Below, piece after piece: positions 25,511 through 34,426 of a stretch of 64,000 bases of DNA (positions are counted from its first letter, which is position 1; each line of letters starts with the position of its first letter). The translations under genes and the position numbers were made by a program. Under the pieces are notes generated by a model. The model saw only the letters and a list, made by a program, of their open reading frames with translations, was not told the DNA's origin and did no database searches. Source of the DNA: Micromonospora sp. WMMD1155 (GTDB lineage Bacteria; Actinomycetota; Actinomycetes; Mycobacteriales; Micromonosporaceae); NCBI RefSeq assembly GCF_029581275.1, contig NZ_CP120742.1, positions 6,014,501-6,078,500 of the forward strand, read 5' to 3'.

Positions 25511-26322
25511 GCGCTGGTCATCCAGCGGTCCCGCAGCGCGACCAGGATGCCGACCGACACGACGAGCAACACCAGGCTGAGCACGATCGCGGACTCCAGG
25601 TCGGTCTCCAACGCCAGGTAGACGGCGAGTGGCATGGTCTGCGTCCGGCCGGGATAGTTGCCGGCGAAGGTGATGGTGGCGCCGAACTCGCCGAGCGCCC
25701 GCGCCCAGCAGAGGACCGCGCCGGCGGCCAGCCCGGGCGCCACCAGCGGCAGGGTCACCTGGGTGAAGGTGGTCCACCGGCTGGCGCCCAGCGTCGCGGC
25801 GGCCTCCTCGAAGCGGTGGTCGGCGGCACGGAGCGCCCCCTCCACCGCGATGACGAGGAACGGCATGGCCACGAACGACTCGGCCAGCACGACACCCGCG
25901 GTGGTGAAGGGCAGGGTGATGCCGAAGGTGGCGTCGAGCCAACCGCCGAGCAGCCCACGCCGACCGAAGACCAGCAACAGCGCCACCCCACCGACCACCG
26001 GCGGCAGCACCAGCGGCACGGTGACCAGCGCGCGTACCAGTCGGCGGCCGGGGAAGTCGACCCGGGCCAGCATCCAGGCCAGCGGCACCCCGAGCAGCAG
26101 ACAGAGGACGGTGGCCAGGGTCGCGGTCTGCACCGACAGCCGAAGAGCGGTCAGCGCGCCCGGTTCGGTGAGCCGGGCGGGCAGGGTCGTCCACGGTGCC
26201 CGGACCACCAGCCCGGCCAACGGCAGGACGAGGAAGAGCAGCCCCAGCCCGGCGGGGATCAGCAGCGCCGCCGGCACCCGCCCCCGCCGCCGGGCCGTGG
26301 CGTGATCGAGGAGCTGGCTCAT
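25507..26322 (-). CDS. modB: molybdate ABC transporter permease
   Basis: The 271-residue protein has about six membrane helices (first IPAGLGLLFLVLPLAGLV, then ALRLSVQTATLATVLCLLLG) and the ModB/CysT signature with the EAA loop EEAAATLGASRWTTFTQVTLPL. The C-terminal coupling region WARALGEFGATITFAGNYPGRTQ is typical of the ModB family. Start and stop overlap modA and modC by 4 bp each. It forms the channel for the ModC ATPase. Confidence 0.9.
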   Translation of the reverse strand: MSQLLDHATARRRGRVPAALLIPAGLGLLFLVLPLAGLVVRAPWTTLPARLTEPGALTALRLSVQTATLATVLCLLLGVPLAWMLARVDFPGRRLVRALVTVPLVLPPVVGGVALLLVFGRRGLLGGWLDATFGITLPFTTAGVVLAESFVAMPFLVIAVEGALRAADHRFEEAAATLGASRWTTFTQVTLPLVAPGLAAGAVLCWARALGEFGATITFAGNYPGRTQTMPLAVYLALETDLESAIVLSLVLLVVSVGILVALRDRWMTSA

Positions 26323-27104
26323 GGAGCCTGGAAGCCGGCCTCGACGAGGACCGCCTGCGCCGCCGCCGAGCGGACGTACGCGACGAAGGCCCGCGCGCCG
26401 GACGGGTTCGGCGCGTCCTTCAGCGCGACGATCGGGTAGTCGTTGACCGCCTTCGCCGACTCGGGGAACTCCACACCGGTCACGTCGGCGCTCGCCGCCC
26501 GCACGTCGGTGCGGTAGACCAGTGCCGCGTCGACCTCACCCAGCTTCACCTTGGCGAGCGCGCCCTTGACGTCCTGCTCCAGGGTCGCCGGCGTCAGCGT
26601 GATGCCGGCCGCGTCCAGGGCGGTACGAGCCGCCGCGCCGCAGGGCACCTGCGTGGCGCACACCGCCACCTTCACACCGGGCTTGCCGAGGTCGGCCAGA
26701 CCGCTGACCCCCTCCGGGTTGCCCCGGGGCACCGCGATGACCAACTGGTTGCGGGCGAAGATGTTCGGCGTGCCATCGGCGTTGCCGGCCTCGGTGACGG
26801 TGGCCATGTTCGCCGGGGCGGCCGAGGCGAACACGTCGGCCGGAGCACCCTGGTTGATCTGGTTGGCCAGGGCAGAGCTGCCGGCGACGTTCAGGGTCAC
26901 CGTGCTGCCCGGGTTGGCGGCCTCGAAGTCCTTCCCGATCCGGGTGAACGACTCGGTCAGCGAGGAGGCCGCGAACACCGTCACCGCGCCGACGCCCCGA
27001 CCGTCCGCGGCACCGCCGGAGGCCCGGTCGTCGCCCGCACCGCAACCGGCGAGGGCCAGTGCCATCAGTACGGCCACCGCCCTCCGCACCGCCCGCGCAC
27101 TCAT
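26319..27104 (-). CDS. modA: molybdate ABC transporter substrate-binding lipoprotein
   Basis: The 261-residue protein carries a lipoprotein signal (lipobox LAGC near residue 21), then the ModA fold: VTVFAASSLTESFTRIG with the first oxyanion-binding Ser/Thr loop, and a second loop in FASAAPANM, then YRTDVRAAS. It would capture molybdate (or tungstate) outside the membrane. The gene overlaps modB by 4 bp and the HTH-TOBE regulator by 1 bp, making a compact four-gene operon. Confidence 0.9.
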   Translation of the reverse strand: MSARAVRRAVAVLMALALAGCGAGDDRASGGAADGRGVGAVTVFAASSLTESFTRIGKDFEAANPGSTVTLNVAGSSALANQINQGAPADVFASAAPANMATVTEAGNADGTPNIFARNQLVIAVPRGNPEGVSGLADLGKPGVKVAVCATQVPCGAAARTALDAAGITLTPATLEQDVKGALAKVKLGEVDAALVYRTDVRAASADVTGVEFPESAKAVNDYPIVALKDAPNPSGARAFVAYVRSAAAQAVLVEAGFQAP

Positions 27105-27523
27105 CAGCTCGGCCTTCCCCTGCTCGCGGCCGGTGCGGCCCGCTCCACCACGACCGTGGTCGATTTGATCACCGCGACAGCCACCGAACCGACCCGCAGA
27201 TCGAGCTCGTCGACCGCCTCCCGGCTCATCAGCGAGACGACGCGGAACGGGCCGGCCTGGATGTCGACCTGGGCCATCACCGTGTCCTTGCGGACGTCCA
27301 CGACGATGCCGCGCAGCCGGTTGCGGGCCGACGAGAACTCGGCGCCCGCGTCCGGGTCGGCGGCCTGCGCGCGGGCGAAGGCGGCCAGGTCGACGCCGTC
27401 GATCACCCGGTGGCCGTGCTCGTCGCGCCGGGCCGTCAGCCGCCCGGCGTCCACCCAGCGGCGGATCGTGTCGCTGCTGACACCGAGCAGGTCGGCCGCT
27501 TCACCGATCCGGAACATCGTCAC
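27104..27523 (-). CDS. HTH-TOBE molybdate-responsive regulator/molybdo-pterin binding protein (ModE-like)
   Basis: The 139-residue protein fuses an N-terminal MerR/excisionase-type helix-turn-helix (MFRIGEAADLLGVSSDTIRRWVDAGRLTA) with a C-terminal TOBE/MOP domain (about 65-132; SARNRLRGIVVDVRKDTVMAQVDI). TOBE domains bind molybdate, so this is a likely ModE-type sensor for the downstream modABC genes. It is shorter and different from E. coli ModE (no winged helix, single MOP). The GTG at 27523 is preferred because AGGG is suitably spaced. Its 3' end overlaps modA by 1 bp (TGATG). Confidence 0.85.
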   Translation of the reverse strand: MTMFRIGEAADLLGVSSDTIRRWVDAGRLTARRDEHGHRVIDGVDLAAFARAQAADPDAGAEFSSARNRLRGIVVDVRKDTVMAQVDIQAGPFRVVSLMSREAVDELDLRVGSVAVAVIKSTTVVVERAAPAASRGRPS

Positions 27524-27686
27524 CGGTTCACCCTAGCTGCCGCACCTGCGGGCACGAAAGGCCGGAACGTGCCGCGTGTGCGTACTCGTGGGGGCTTCTG
27601 TGTCCGAAGGTGCGCACCTGATGGTGCGTTCGGCCGGGTCGTTCCGTCCCGTGGTGCGGAGCCGCTGGCCGGCGTCGTGGCCGCGC

Positions 27687-28130
27687 TCAGGTCCGCTGGT
27701 TGTCGTACGCCGCCCGGTTGGCGAGCACGTCGTCGACGTGCGTCTCGGCCCAGCCCTTCAAACCGCGGATCACCTGGTGCAGGGAGACGCCGAGCTCAGT
27801 CAGCTCGTAGGTGACGGTGACGGGCACGGTCGGCACCACCGTGCGGGTGATCAGACCGTCGCGTTCCAGGGAGCGCAGCGTCTGGGTCAGCATCTTCTGA
27901 CTGACTCCGGCCAGCAGGCGCGACAACTCCGAGTACCGCATCGGCCGGGGATCGCCAGCGCAGTCGGCACCGAACTGGTGCGAGCCGTCGGTGCGTAACG
28001 CGGCCAGAACCAGGGTGACCCACTTGTCCGCGATGCGGTCGAGCAGCTTGCGACTCGGGCACTGGGCCAGGAACGTGTCGTATTCCGCCTTGGCCTGAGC
28101 TCTCTTCTGCGCCGCCGTCGTCGTCGTCAT
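27687..28130 (-). CDS. HxlR family transcriptional regulator
   Basis: The 147-residue protein is of the HxlR winged-helix type: CPSRKLLDRIADKWVTLVLAALRTDG, then MRYSELSRLLAGVSQKMLTQTLRSLERDGLITRT and TYELTELGVSLHQVIRGL. HxlR proteins sense aldehydes or oxidants, often through a Cys near the N-terminus; the Cys in LAQCPSRK fits. The ATG at 28130 has GGAGGAA upstream. It is divergent from an aldo-keto reductase gene, its likely target. Confidence 0.9.
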   Translation of the reverse strand: MTTTTAAQKRAQAKAEYDTFLAQCPSRKLLDRIADKWVTLVLAALRTDGSHQFGADCAGDPRPMRYSELSRLLAGVSQKMLTQTLRSLERDGLITRTVVPTVPVTVTYELTELGVSLHQVIRGLKGWAETHVDDVLANRAAYDNQRT

Positions 28131-28160
28131 CGAACCGTTCCTCCTGCTGCTGAGGGAGTT

Positions 28161-28200
28161 ACGCACTTTCAGGTGCCTACTTCCTGTAGTGAAGTTACCC
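28161..28200. promoter_or_regulatory. candidate HxlR operator in the divergent HxlR/aldo-keto reductase spacer
   Basis: The spacer contains TAC-ttcct-GTA (28178-28188) flanked by ACTTTCA (28165-28171) and TGAAGT (28190-28195), which form imperfect inverted half-sites as expected for a dimeric HxlR factor. The symmetry centres differ by about 3 bp, so the assignment is tentative. Confidence 0.35.
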
Positions 28201-28272
28201 CCCGATAGTGGAGCAGGTAGGACGAGGCACCGGTACCGCTCGGTGCGACACGAGAGTCAGAGGTACGAAAAC

Positions 28273-29139
28273 ATGGTCTCCACCTCCCTTCCCGGCGGCA
28301 CCTGGCCGCTGGGAGACCTGATGGTCACCCGCTTCGGTTACGGCGCCATGCAGCTGGCCGGCCCCTGGGTCATGGGACCGCCGGCCGACCACGACGGCGC
28401 ACTCGCCGTCCTGCGCGCGGCTGTCGAGCGTGGCATCACCCACGTCGACACCTCCGAGGCGTACGGGCCACACGTCACCAACCAGCTGATCCGGGAAGCG
28501 CTGCACCCGTACCCCGATTCGCTGCACATCGTGACCAAGGTCGGCGCGAACCGCGACCAGCAGGGCGGCTGGCCTCCGGCCCGTGACCCGGAGAGCCTGC
28601 GCCGGTCCGTGCACGAGAACCTCGAGACCCTCGGTCTCGACGTGCTCGACCTCGTCAACCTCCGGCTCGGCGACGCCGCCGGACCTCAACCCGGTTCGGT
28701 CGCCGAGGCGTTCGAGACGCTCGCCGTCCTTCAGCAGCAGGGCCTGATCCGGCATCTCGGAGTGAGCAATGCCCTGCCGGAACAGGTTGCCGAGGCGCAG
28801 GCGATCGCACCGATCGTCTGCGTGCAGAACATGTACAACCTCGCGCACCGCCAGGACGACGAGCTGATCGACGCGCTCGCCGAGCAGGGCGTCGCCTACG
28901 TGCCGTTCTTTCCTCTCGGCGGCTTCAGCCCCCTGCAGTCCTCGGTGCTCTCGACAGTGGCTGCCCGGCTGGCGGCGGCGCCGATGTCGGTGGCCCTGGC
29001 CTGGTTGCTCCGCCGTTCGCCGAACATCCTGCTCATCCCGGGCACCTCGTCCGTGGCACACCTGCACGAGAACATCGCGGGCGCAGCCCTTCCGCTGTCC
29101 GGCGACGACCTCGCCGAGTTGGACAGGATCGGCCGATAG
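28273..29139 (+). CDS. aldo/keto reductase
   Basis: The 288-residue protein belongs to the aldo-keto reductase superfamily. It has a TIM-barrel start with MVTRFGYGAMQL, the catalytic Asp-Tyr pair in HVDTSEAYGPHVTNQ, a Lys in IVTKVG near residue 95, and the NADP-binding LIPGTSSVAHLHENI near the C-terminus. Such enzymes reduce aldehydes with NADPH. The ATG at 28273 has AGAGG upstream; longer in-frame extension begins far upstream without support. It is divergent from the HxlR gene. A hairpin terminator follows. Confidence 0.92.
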   Translation: MVSTSLPGGTWPLGDLMVTRFGYGAMQLAGPWVMGPPADHDGALAVLRAAVERGITHVDTSEAYGPHVTNQLIREALHPYPDSLHIVTKVGANRDQQGGWPPARDPESLRRSVHENLETLGLDVLDLVNLRLGDAAGPQPGSVAEAFETLAVLQQQGLIRHLGVSNALPEQVAEAQAIAPIVCVQNMYNLAHRQDDELIDALAEQGVAYVPFFPLGGFSPLQSSVLSTVAARLAAAPMSVALAWLLRRSPNILLIPGTSSVAHLHENIAGAALPLSGDDLAELDRIGR

Positions 29140-29144
29140 CGAAC

Positions 29145-29179
29145 GGGTGGACCCGTCGGCGTTCCCGGCGGGTCCACCC
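29145..29179. terminator. hairpin terminator between the reductase and SCO5389-family genes
   Basis: GGGTGGACCCG and CGGGTCCACCC form a perfect 11-bp stem with a 13-base loop. It begins 6 bases after one stop and ends 8 bases before the convergent stop. Confidence 0.8.
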
Positions 29180-29186
29180 CGTGCCG

Positions 29187-29579
29187 TCAGCAGTTGCGCA
29201 ACTCCGGCGACTGGTTGAGCAGTTGGCCACGGGTCGACACGAAGCGGCGGTAGCGCTCGCCGTCGACGGCCGATGGGCGGAACGCGGCGACGCGGTGGCA
29301 GTTCTGGAAGGCCAGGCGTACGCGGAAGTGTCGTTCCAGGCAGGCGCGGATGGCGTCGCTGGCCAGTGCCCGGAGCAGTTGCCCCCGGTCGGCGTCGCTG
29401 GGCGGCGGCACGACGTTGTCGGCCAGCTCGGCGTCGCCCGACTCGAGTTCGGCCACCACCCGGCTGACGGTGGCCCAGGCGTACGGGAGCGACTCGCGGA
29501 CGCAGGCGATGAACGCCTCGTCGTCGACGGGGCCGCGCTCGGCGGCGTCGAGCAGGGCGGGCGGGACGGTGAGTGACAT
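29187..29579 (-). CDS. SCO5389 family protein
   Basis: The 130-residue protein matches the conserved actinobacterial SCO5389 family from end to end: MSLTVPPALLDAAERGPVDDEAF, then SLPYAWATVSRVVAELESG, DNVVPPPSDADRGQLLRALAS, and FQNCHRVAAF. It is soluble, with Cys/His residues (FQNCHRV and a C-terminal Cys), but it has no established biochemical role. GGAGGAG precedes the ATG at 29579. A Zur-like box lies 19-39 bp upstream of the start, which suggests zinc control (inference). Confidence 0.88.
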   Translation of the reverse strand: MSLTVPPALLDAAERGPVDDEAFIACVRESLPYAWATVSRVVAELESGDAELADNVVPPPSDADRGQLLRALASDAIRACLERHFRVRLAFQNCHRVAAFRPSAVDGERYRRFVSTRGQLLNQSPELRNC

Positions 29580-29597
29580 GGTTCTCCTCCGTATCGC

Positions 29598-29618
29598 TAA
29601 CGAAAACCGTTGTCATTA
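29598..29618 (-). promoter_or_regulatory. Zur-like box upstream of the SCO5389-family gene
   Basis: On the minus strand the 21-mer reads TAATGACAAC-G-GTTTTCGTTA. Eight of ten positions pair across the centre, and it matches the mycobacterial Zur consensus (TAATGAAAATC-ATTTTCATTA, recalled from the literature) at 16 of 21 positions. It lies 19 bases upstream of the start codon, overlapping the probable promoter or 5' end. Confidence 0.45.
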
Positions 29619-29805
29619 ACGATTCGAGCTCAGCACACCACGTCATCGGTCGAACGTCAACGATGTCCGGACGCGCCGCGCCGCGAGCCGCACGAAACCC
29701 GCGCCGCGACCCGCACGCGCAGCGACCCGCGCGAAGGCACGCGCAGCGACCCGCACGGCCCCGCGCCCCCGCGCCCCCGCGCGACCCGGACGGAACGAAG
29801 GACGG

Positions 29806-30297
29806 TCAGGGGTGGCGGGGGTGGCCCTTGAGGTGTCGGCCCAGTTCGCGGGCGATCTCCCGGTTGGCGTCCCGCTCGGCCAGCGTCTGCCGCTTGTCGT
29901 AGGAGCGTTTGCCCTTCGCCAGGGCGAGCTCGACCTTGGCGTAGCCGTTCTCGAAGTACATGGACAGGGGCACCATGGTCACCCCACCCTCGCGGACCTT
30001 GTCGAGGATCCGGTCGATCTCGGCCCGGTGCAGCAGCAGTTTGCGGTTGCGTCGGGGTGCGTGGTTGGTCCACGTGCCGTACGCGTACTCGGCGATGTGC
30101 AGGCCGTACAGCACGATCTCGCCGTCCCGTTCGTGCGCGAACGCGTCCACCAGCGAGGCCCGTCCCTCGCGCAGCGACTTCACCTCGGTCCCGACCAGCA
30201 CGATGCCCGCCTCGTACGTGCGCAGCACCTCGTACTCGTGCCGGGCCTTCTTGTTCGAGGCGATCAGCCGACGTTCGGGCTGCTTGGACGGAGTCAC
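29806..30297 (-). CDS. smpB: SsrA (tmRNA)-binding protein SmpB
   Basis: The 163-residue protein is SmpB: it begins [16 protein letters not shown], has the OB-fold conserved stretch [19 protein letters not shown] and [17 protein letters not shown], and ends with [22 protein letters not shown] and a basic tail. It binds tmRNA and rescues stalled ribosomes. The GTG at 30297 gives the usual length (about 160 residues). No ssrA gene was found in the adjacent DNA, and the usual upstream prfB/ftsEX block is absent. Confidence 0.95.
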   Translation of the reverse strand: MTPSKQPERRLIASNKKARHEYEVLRTYEAGIVLVGTEVKSLREGRASLVDAFAHERDGEIVLYGLHIAEYAYGTWTNHAPRRNRKLLLHRAEIDRILDKVREGGVTMVPLSMYFENGYAKVELALAKGKRSYDKRQTLAERDANREIARELGRHLKGHPRHP

Positions 30298-30362
30298 CCC
30301 GCGACGATAGTCGGAGTCACCCGGCGACGGCATCCGATATCGGCGGCACCGGGCCGGTCGGC

Positions 30363-32618
30363 TCACTCGTGTGCCGGGTGTCCGCCGTGTGCCGGGTGTC
30401 CGTGGCGCAGCCGCGCGATCAGGTCCCGTTCGGCCTCGGTGAACGCCTCCTGCGACTCGCACGGCCAGTGCCCGAGGATCGGGGGCGGCACGCTGTCGCT
30501 GGGCGCGGGCACCACGTCGACCGGGTCGACCAGTCGGCGATCCACGGTCGCCGCCGGTCCGGTCAGTTTCTCCGCCCGGCCGGGCCGCTGGGAGGCGAAG
30601 ATCCAGCCGCCGATCGGGTCGGTGTCGCGCCACAGGTTGAGCCACCGCCAACCGACCCGCTCGCCGATCTCCCGCAACGCCGGGTCGTCGGTGTACGCCG
30701 GGAACAGCCGTGAGTACAGCCGTCCGAGTGGGGACCCGTAGGTCAGCAGGGCGACCCGGTCGGTGATCCGGGTGGGTAGCTGGAGCACTGTCGCGGCGAG
30801 CAGCACCGAACCGTGGCTGTGCCCGGCGAGCAGTACCCCGTGCCCCTGCTCCACCAGGTAGCTGACCCGCTTGGCGAGCTCCGGTACGGCCCGTTCGGCG
30901 TAGCAGGGCGGGGCGAAGGGGTGCGCGGCCCGGGGCCAGAAGGTGCCCAGGTCCCACAGCACGCCCACGTACCGTCGGAATCCGGCCGTCCGGTAGGCGA
31001 AGATGCCGCCGATCACCAGCCCGAGCACGACCGCCGCGATGAGGTAGCTGCCGAACCCGATCAGGAAGTCGACCAGGCTCTCCGGGACTCCGACGTAGCG
31101 CTGCGCCTCGTCGCCGGGGAGCAGTTGGAGCAGGCCGAGCACGCTGGTGGACAGGCCGAGCGCCGCCAGGCCGGCGTACACCACCGAGAGTGGTTCGAGT
31201 CGTTCGGTGAAGCGCGCCCGGGCCACCGCCTGCTCGACGCGGCGGAGTCGGCTCGCCGCCGACGGCGGGGCGTCCGGGAAGTCGGCGGCCACGATCGCCC
31301 GCGCGGCCCGCCGGCGTCCGGGTCTGGTCAGCCGGGTGACCAGACCGGCGACCAGCAGGGCGGTCACCATCGCCAAGAAGAAACCGAAAATCGCCCATTT
31401 GTACGCCAGGGGAGGGCTGGTTTCCAGGCTGTCCGCCGTGGTTCCGTTGCGGTCGAGCAGATCCGCGCCCCGGTAGACCAGTTCGGCGGAGAAGGCCACC
31501 GCCAGTTCGGCGGCGACGGTGATGAAGACCGGCGCTCCCAACGCGCGGAGCGGCGCCCGTCGTTGCCCGCCACCGCGCCGCCAGAGCACCAGCGCGGCGA
31601 GGCTGACGACCAGCACCGTCTGACTGACGAACACCCAGGCCACGATGGCGCTGTAGCCGGGCAGCACGCCGCCCTGCGGCCACGGTGCCGGGCTGATGGC
31701 GATGTGCACGATCACCAGGATGGTCAGGCCGCAGGCGAGGGTGCGCACTGTGCGGAAGAGGGTGTCGACGCGGGGTGACGGACTCGGTCGATCGATGCTC
31801 GGCACCATCGTGACCATGACCAGGCAGGTCAGCAGCACCGCCCCGGTGGCGGTCAGGAGTATCGCCATCGTCCACGAGGAGTGCTGGCTGGCCCGTGCGG
31901 CCAGCAGACTGCCGTCCAGCGTGGCGAACGCCGCCGCGACGTGGACCGAGCGCAGTCGACCCACCAGTGGGGCGCCGTCCCACTGGCCGACCGCGCTCAA
32001 CCGGTGCTTCGACACCGGCGTCGAGGGGGTCCGGAACGCGTCGAACGAGTGGCTCGGGCGGGAGCCCAGCCGCCACACGAGCCCGATGGCGGCGACCGGC
32101 ACCAACGCTAGGAGAGCGAGGCGCAGCCCGGTCGGTCGCCCGCCGAGCCAGGACAGCCAGCTCCGGCCGGCCAGGCATGCCGGGCTGCCCATGCAGCGCC
32201 AGGCGACGAGGTCCAGCGCCACGCCGACGATGGAGAGCACGTAGAGCATGGTGAGCGTGAGGGCGAGCACCCGGCACAGCGCCATGAAGCCGCGCTTCGA
32301 AGCGGAGTTCGCCGGGCGCATCCACAACGCCACGTTGCAGAGCATGAACGGCAGCAGGAACACCAGCGACAGCGTCCGGACGGCCGTGCCGGACGGCAGG
32401 TCGCCCCAGCGGTACGCCTCCAGCGTCACCCCGTCGGTCCCGGTCGAGTCCGGGTAGCCGGGACGCGGTCGGTAGAACCCGCCGCTGCGGTCTCCGGCGA
32501 CCTGGTGCACGTGCGGTCGGTCCAACACCTGGTCCGCCCCCGCGCCGGAGACGCCGTGCACCCGCAGCTCCACGATCGCGCCCGACGTCGTTCCTCGGGT
32601 CGGTGTCGCGTCCGCCAT
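30363..32618 (-). CDS. large integral membrane protein with alpha/beta-hydrolase-like C-terminal region
   Basis: The 751-residue protein opens with a soluble segment holding [20 protein letters not shown] (residues about 15-35), then about ten to twelve membrane helices, and ends with a lipase-like segment: [22 protein letters not shown], with the nucleophile elbow GHSHGS near residue 600, and [19 protein letters not shown]. The motifs fit a membrane-tethered serine hydrolase (lipase or esterase); the acid and His are not assigned. Similar proteins of unknown function occur across actinobacteria. It precedes smpB (66-bp gap) and is divergent from the receiver-TrxR gene. Confidence 0.75.
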   Translation of the reverse strand: MADATPTRGTTSGAIVELRVHGVSGAGADQVLDRPHVHQVAGDRSGGFYRPRPGYPDSTGTDGVTLEAYRWGDLPSGTAVRTLSLVFLLPFMLCNVALWMRPANSASKRGFMALCRVLALTLTMLYVLSIVGVALDLVAWRCMGSPACLAGRSWLSWLGGRPTGLRLALLALVPVAAIGLVWRLGSRPSHSFDAFRTPSTPVSKHRLSAVGQWDGAPLVGRLRSVHVAAAFATLDGSLLAARASQHSSWTMAILLTATGAVLLTCLVMVTMVPSIDRPSPSPRVDTLFRTVRTLACGLTILVIVHIAISPAPWPQGGVLPGYSAIVAWVFVSQTVLVVSLAALVLWRRGGGQRRAPLRALGAPVFITVAAELAVAFSAELVYRGADLLDRNGTTADSLETSPPLAYKWAIFGFFLAMVTALLVAGLVTRLTRPGRRRAARAIVAADFPDAPPSAASRLRRVEQAVARARFTERLEPLSVVYAGLAALGLSTSVLGLLQLLPGDEAQRYVGVPESLVDFLIGFGSYLIAAVVLGLVIGGIFAYRTAGFRRYVGVLWDLGTFWPRAAHPFAPPCYAERAVPELAKRVSYLVEQGHGVLLAGHSHGSVLLAATVLQLPTRITDRVALLTYGSPLGRLYSRLFPAYTDDPALREIGERVGWRWLNLWRDTDPIGGWIFASQRPGRAEKLTGPAATVDRRLVDPVDVVPAPSDSVPPPILGHWPCESQEAFTEAERDLIARLRHGHPAHGGHPAHE

Positions 32619-32767
32619 AGGCCCCCCGAAGTGTGCGCGGCAACCGGGCGGATAGCCGGGGTGCGGCCCGCGCGGCTCCCCGGCTTACCCGTCCCGCGCC
32701 CGGTCAACCGTGCGGCGGACCTCACGCCCTGGTGCGGCGGACCCACGGCAGGTGGTTTCATGGCGCC

Positions 32768-34426
32768 ATGGCGAACCCGGTGATCCTGACCGTCGACGAC
32801 GATCCCGTGGTGTCCCGGGCGGTGGCCCGGGACGTCCGGCGCCGCTACGGCGACCGCTTCCGGGTGTTGCGGGCCTCGTCGGGGCCGGAGGCGCTGGAGG
32901 CGTTGCGCGAGGTCAAGCTGCGCGGCGAGCAGGTGGCGCTGCTGCTGGCCGACCACCGGATGCCGGAGATGACCGGCGTGGAGTTCCTCGAGGCGGCGAT
33001 GGACATCTTCCCGGCGGCGCGCCGGGTGCTCCTCACCGCGTACGCGGACACCGACGCCGCGATCGAGGCGATCAACGTGGTGGACCTGGACCACTACCTG
33101 CTCAAGCCGTGGCATCCGCCGGAGGAGAAGCTGTACCCGGTGGTGGACGGGCTGCTGGAGGCGTGGGCGGCCACCCCGGACGCGGCGAGTGCCGAGATCC
33201 GGGTGGTGGGGCACCGGTGGTCGGCGCCGTCGTTCAAGGTCCGCGACTTCCTGGCCCGCAACCTGGTGCCGTACCGCTGGTTGCTGTCCGACGACCCGGA
33301 GGGTGTCCGGTTGCTCGACGCGGCCGGGGCCACCGAGGCGGACGTACCCCTGGTGGTGACCCCGGAGGGCAAGGCGTTGATCGCCCCCAGTGAGGCCGAG
33401 CTGGCCGCGCTGGCCGGGTTGACCGTGGTGCCGGCGTCCGACTTCTACGACCTGGTGGTGATCGGCGGTGGCCCGGCCGGCCTCGGCTCGGCCGTGTACG
33501 GGGCGTCGGAGGGGCTGCGGACCGTGCTCGTCGAGCGGCGGGCGACCGGCGGGCAGGCGGGGCAGAGCAGCCGGATCGAGAACTACCTGGGCTTCCCGGA
33601 CGGCGTCTCCGGCGCCCAGTTGACCGATCGGGCCCGGCGGCAGGCGGTGAAGTTCGGGGCGGAGCTGCTCAGCGCCCGGGAGGTGGTCGGTCTCAGCGAG
33701 GCCGGCGGTGCCCGGCTGCTGCGCTTCGGCGACGGCAGCGAGATCGCGGCGCACACCGTGGTGTTGGCCACCGGTGTGTCGTACCGGGTGCTCGACGCAC
33801 CCGGGTTGGCCGACTTCACCGGTCGGGGGGTGTTCTACGGTGCCGCCGCCACCGAGGCGCCGAGCTGCGTCGAGCAGGACGTCTACATCGTCGGCGGGGC
33901 CAACTCCGCCGGGCAGGCGGCGGTGCACTTCTCCCGGTACGCGTCGAGGGTGCACCTGCTGATCCGAGGCGCGGACCTGACCGCCTCGATGTCGCGGTAC
34001 CTGATCGACCAGTTGGAACGGATCGACCGGATCACCGTGCACCCGCACACCGCCGTGGTCGGCGCGGCCGGGGAGGGGCACCTGGAACGGCTGACCCTCT
34101 GCGACACCCGCACCGGGGAGGCCCGTTCGGTCGACACCTCGTGGCTGTTCATCTTCATCGGTGCCGAGCCGCGCACCGAGTGGCTGGACGGGGTGCTGGT
34201 CCGTGACGGGCGCGGCTTCATCGTGACCGGTCCGGATCTGCTTGCCGGTGGGCGGCGGCCGACGGGCTGGTCGTTGTCCCGCGACCCGTACCACCTGGAG
34301 ACCAGCGTGCCGGGCGTGTTCGCCGCGGGTGACGTGCGGGCCGAGTCGGTCAAGCGGGTCGCCTCGGCCGTCGGCGAGGGCGCGATGGCTGTTTCGCTGG
34401 TGCACCGTTACCTGGAGGGCCAATGA
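32768..34426 (+). CDS. fused response regulator/thioredoxin-disulfide reductase-like protein
   Basis: The 552-residue protein has an N-terminal receiver (about 1-130) with D10/D11, phospho-acceptor D62 (LLLADHRMPEM), T90 and K113 (LLKPWHPP); a middle domain (about 143-218; GHRWSAPSFKVRDFLARN) that resembles a thioredoxin-like module without Cys; and a flavin reductase domain (about 225-552) with GGGPAG at 233-238, the NADPH loop GGANSAGQA and a final AAGDVR. The redox pair expected in thioredoxin reductases (CxxC) is replaced by AAAT in GVFYGAAATEAPSC. The stop overlaps a histidine kinase gene, so the pair is presumably coupled. Confidence 0.9.
   Translation: MANPVILTVDDDPVVSRAVARDVRRRYGDRFRVLRASSGPEALEALREVKLRGEQVALLLADHRMPEMTGVEFLEAAMDIFPAARRVLLTAYADTDAAIEAINVVDLDHYLLKPWHPPEEKLYPVVDGLLEAWAATPDAASAEIRVVGHRWSAPSFKVRDFLARNLVPYRWLLSDDPEGVRLLDAAGATEADVPLVVTPEGKALIAPSEAELAALAGLTVVPASDFYDLVVIGGGPAGLGSAVYGASEGLRTVLVERRATGGQAGQSSRIENYLGFPDGVSGAQLTDRARRQAVKFGAELLSAREVVGLSEAGGARLLRFGDGSEIAAHTVVLATGVSYRVLDAPGLADFTGRGVFYGAAATEAPSCVEQDVYIVGGANSAGQAAVHFSRYASRVHLLIRGADLTASMSRYLIDQLERIDRITVHPHTAVVGAAGEGHLERLTLCDTRTGEARSVDTSWLFIFIGAEPRTEWLDGVLVRDGRGFIVTGPDLLAGGRRPTGWSLSRDPYHLETSVPGVFAAGDVRAESVKRVASAVGEGAMAVSLVHRYLEGQ

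Noticed and set aside
29641..29805. Possible tmRNA (ssrA) downstream of smpB
   Set aside because: The stretch is low-complexity GC-rich DNA (ACGCGCAGCGACCCGC repeated at 29715 and 29739) with no tRNA-like ends.
31191..31205. tRNA-like GGTTCGAGTC segment
   Set aside because: No cloverleaf arms or acceptor stem around it; it lies inside a coding region.
29806..32643. 945-codon minus-strand frame joining smpB to an upstream extension
   Set aside because: Only the last 163 codons (SmpB) are protein-like; the rest shadows the large membrane protein in another frame.
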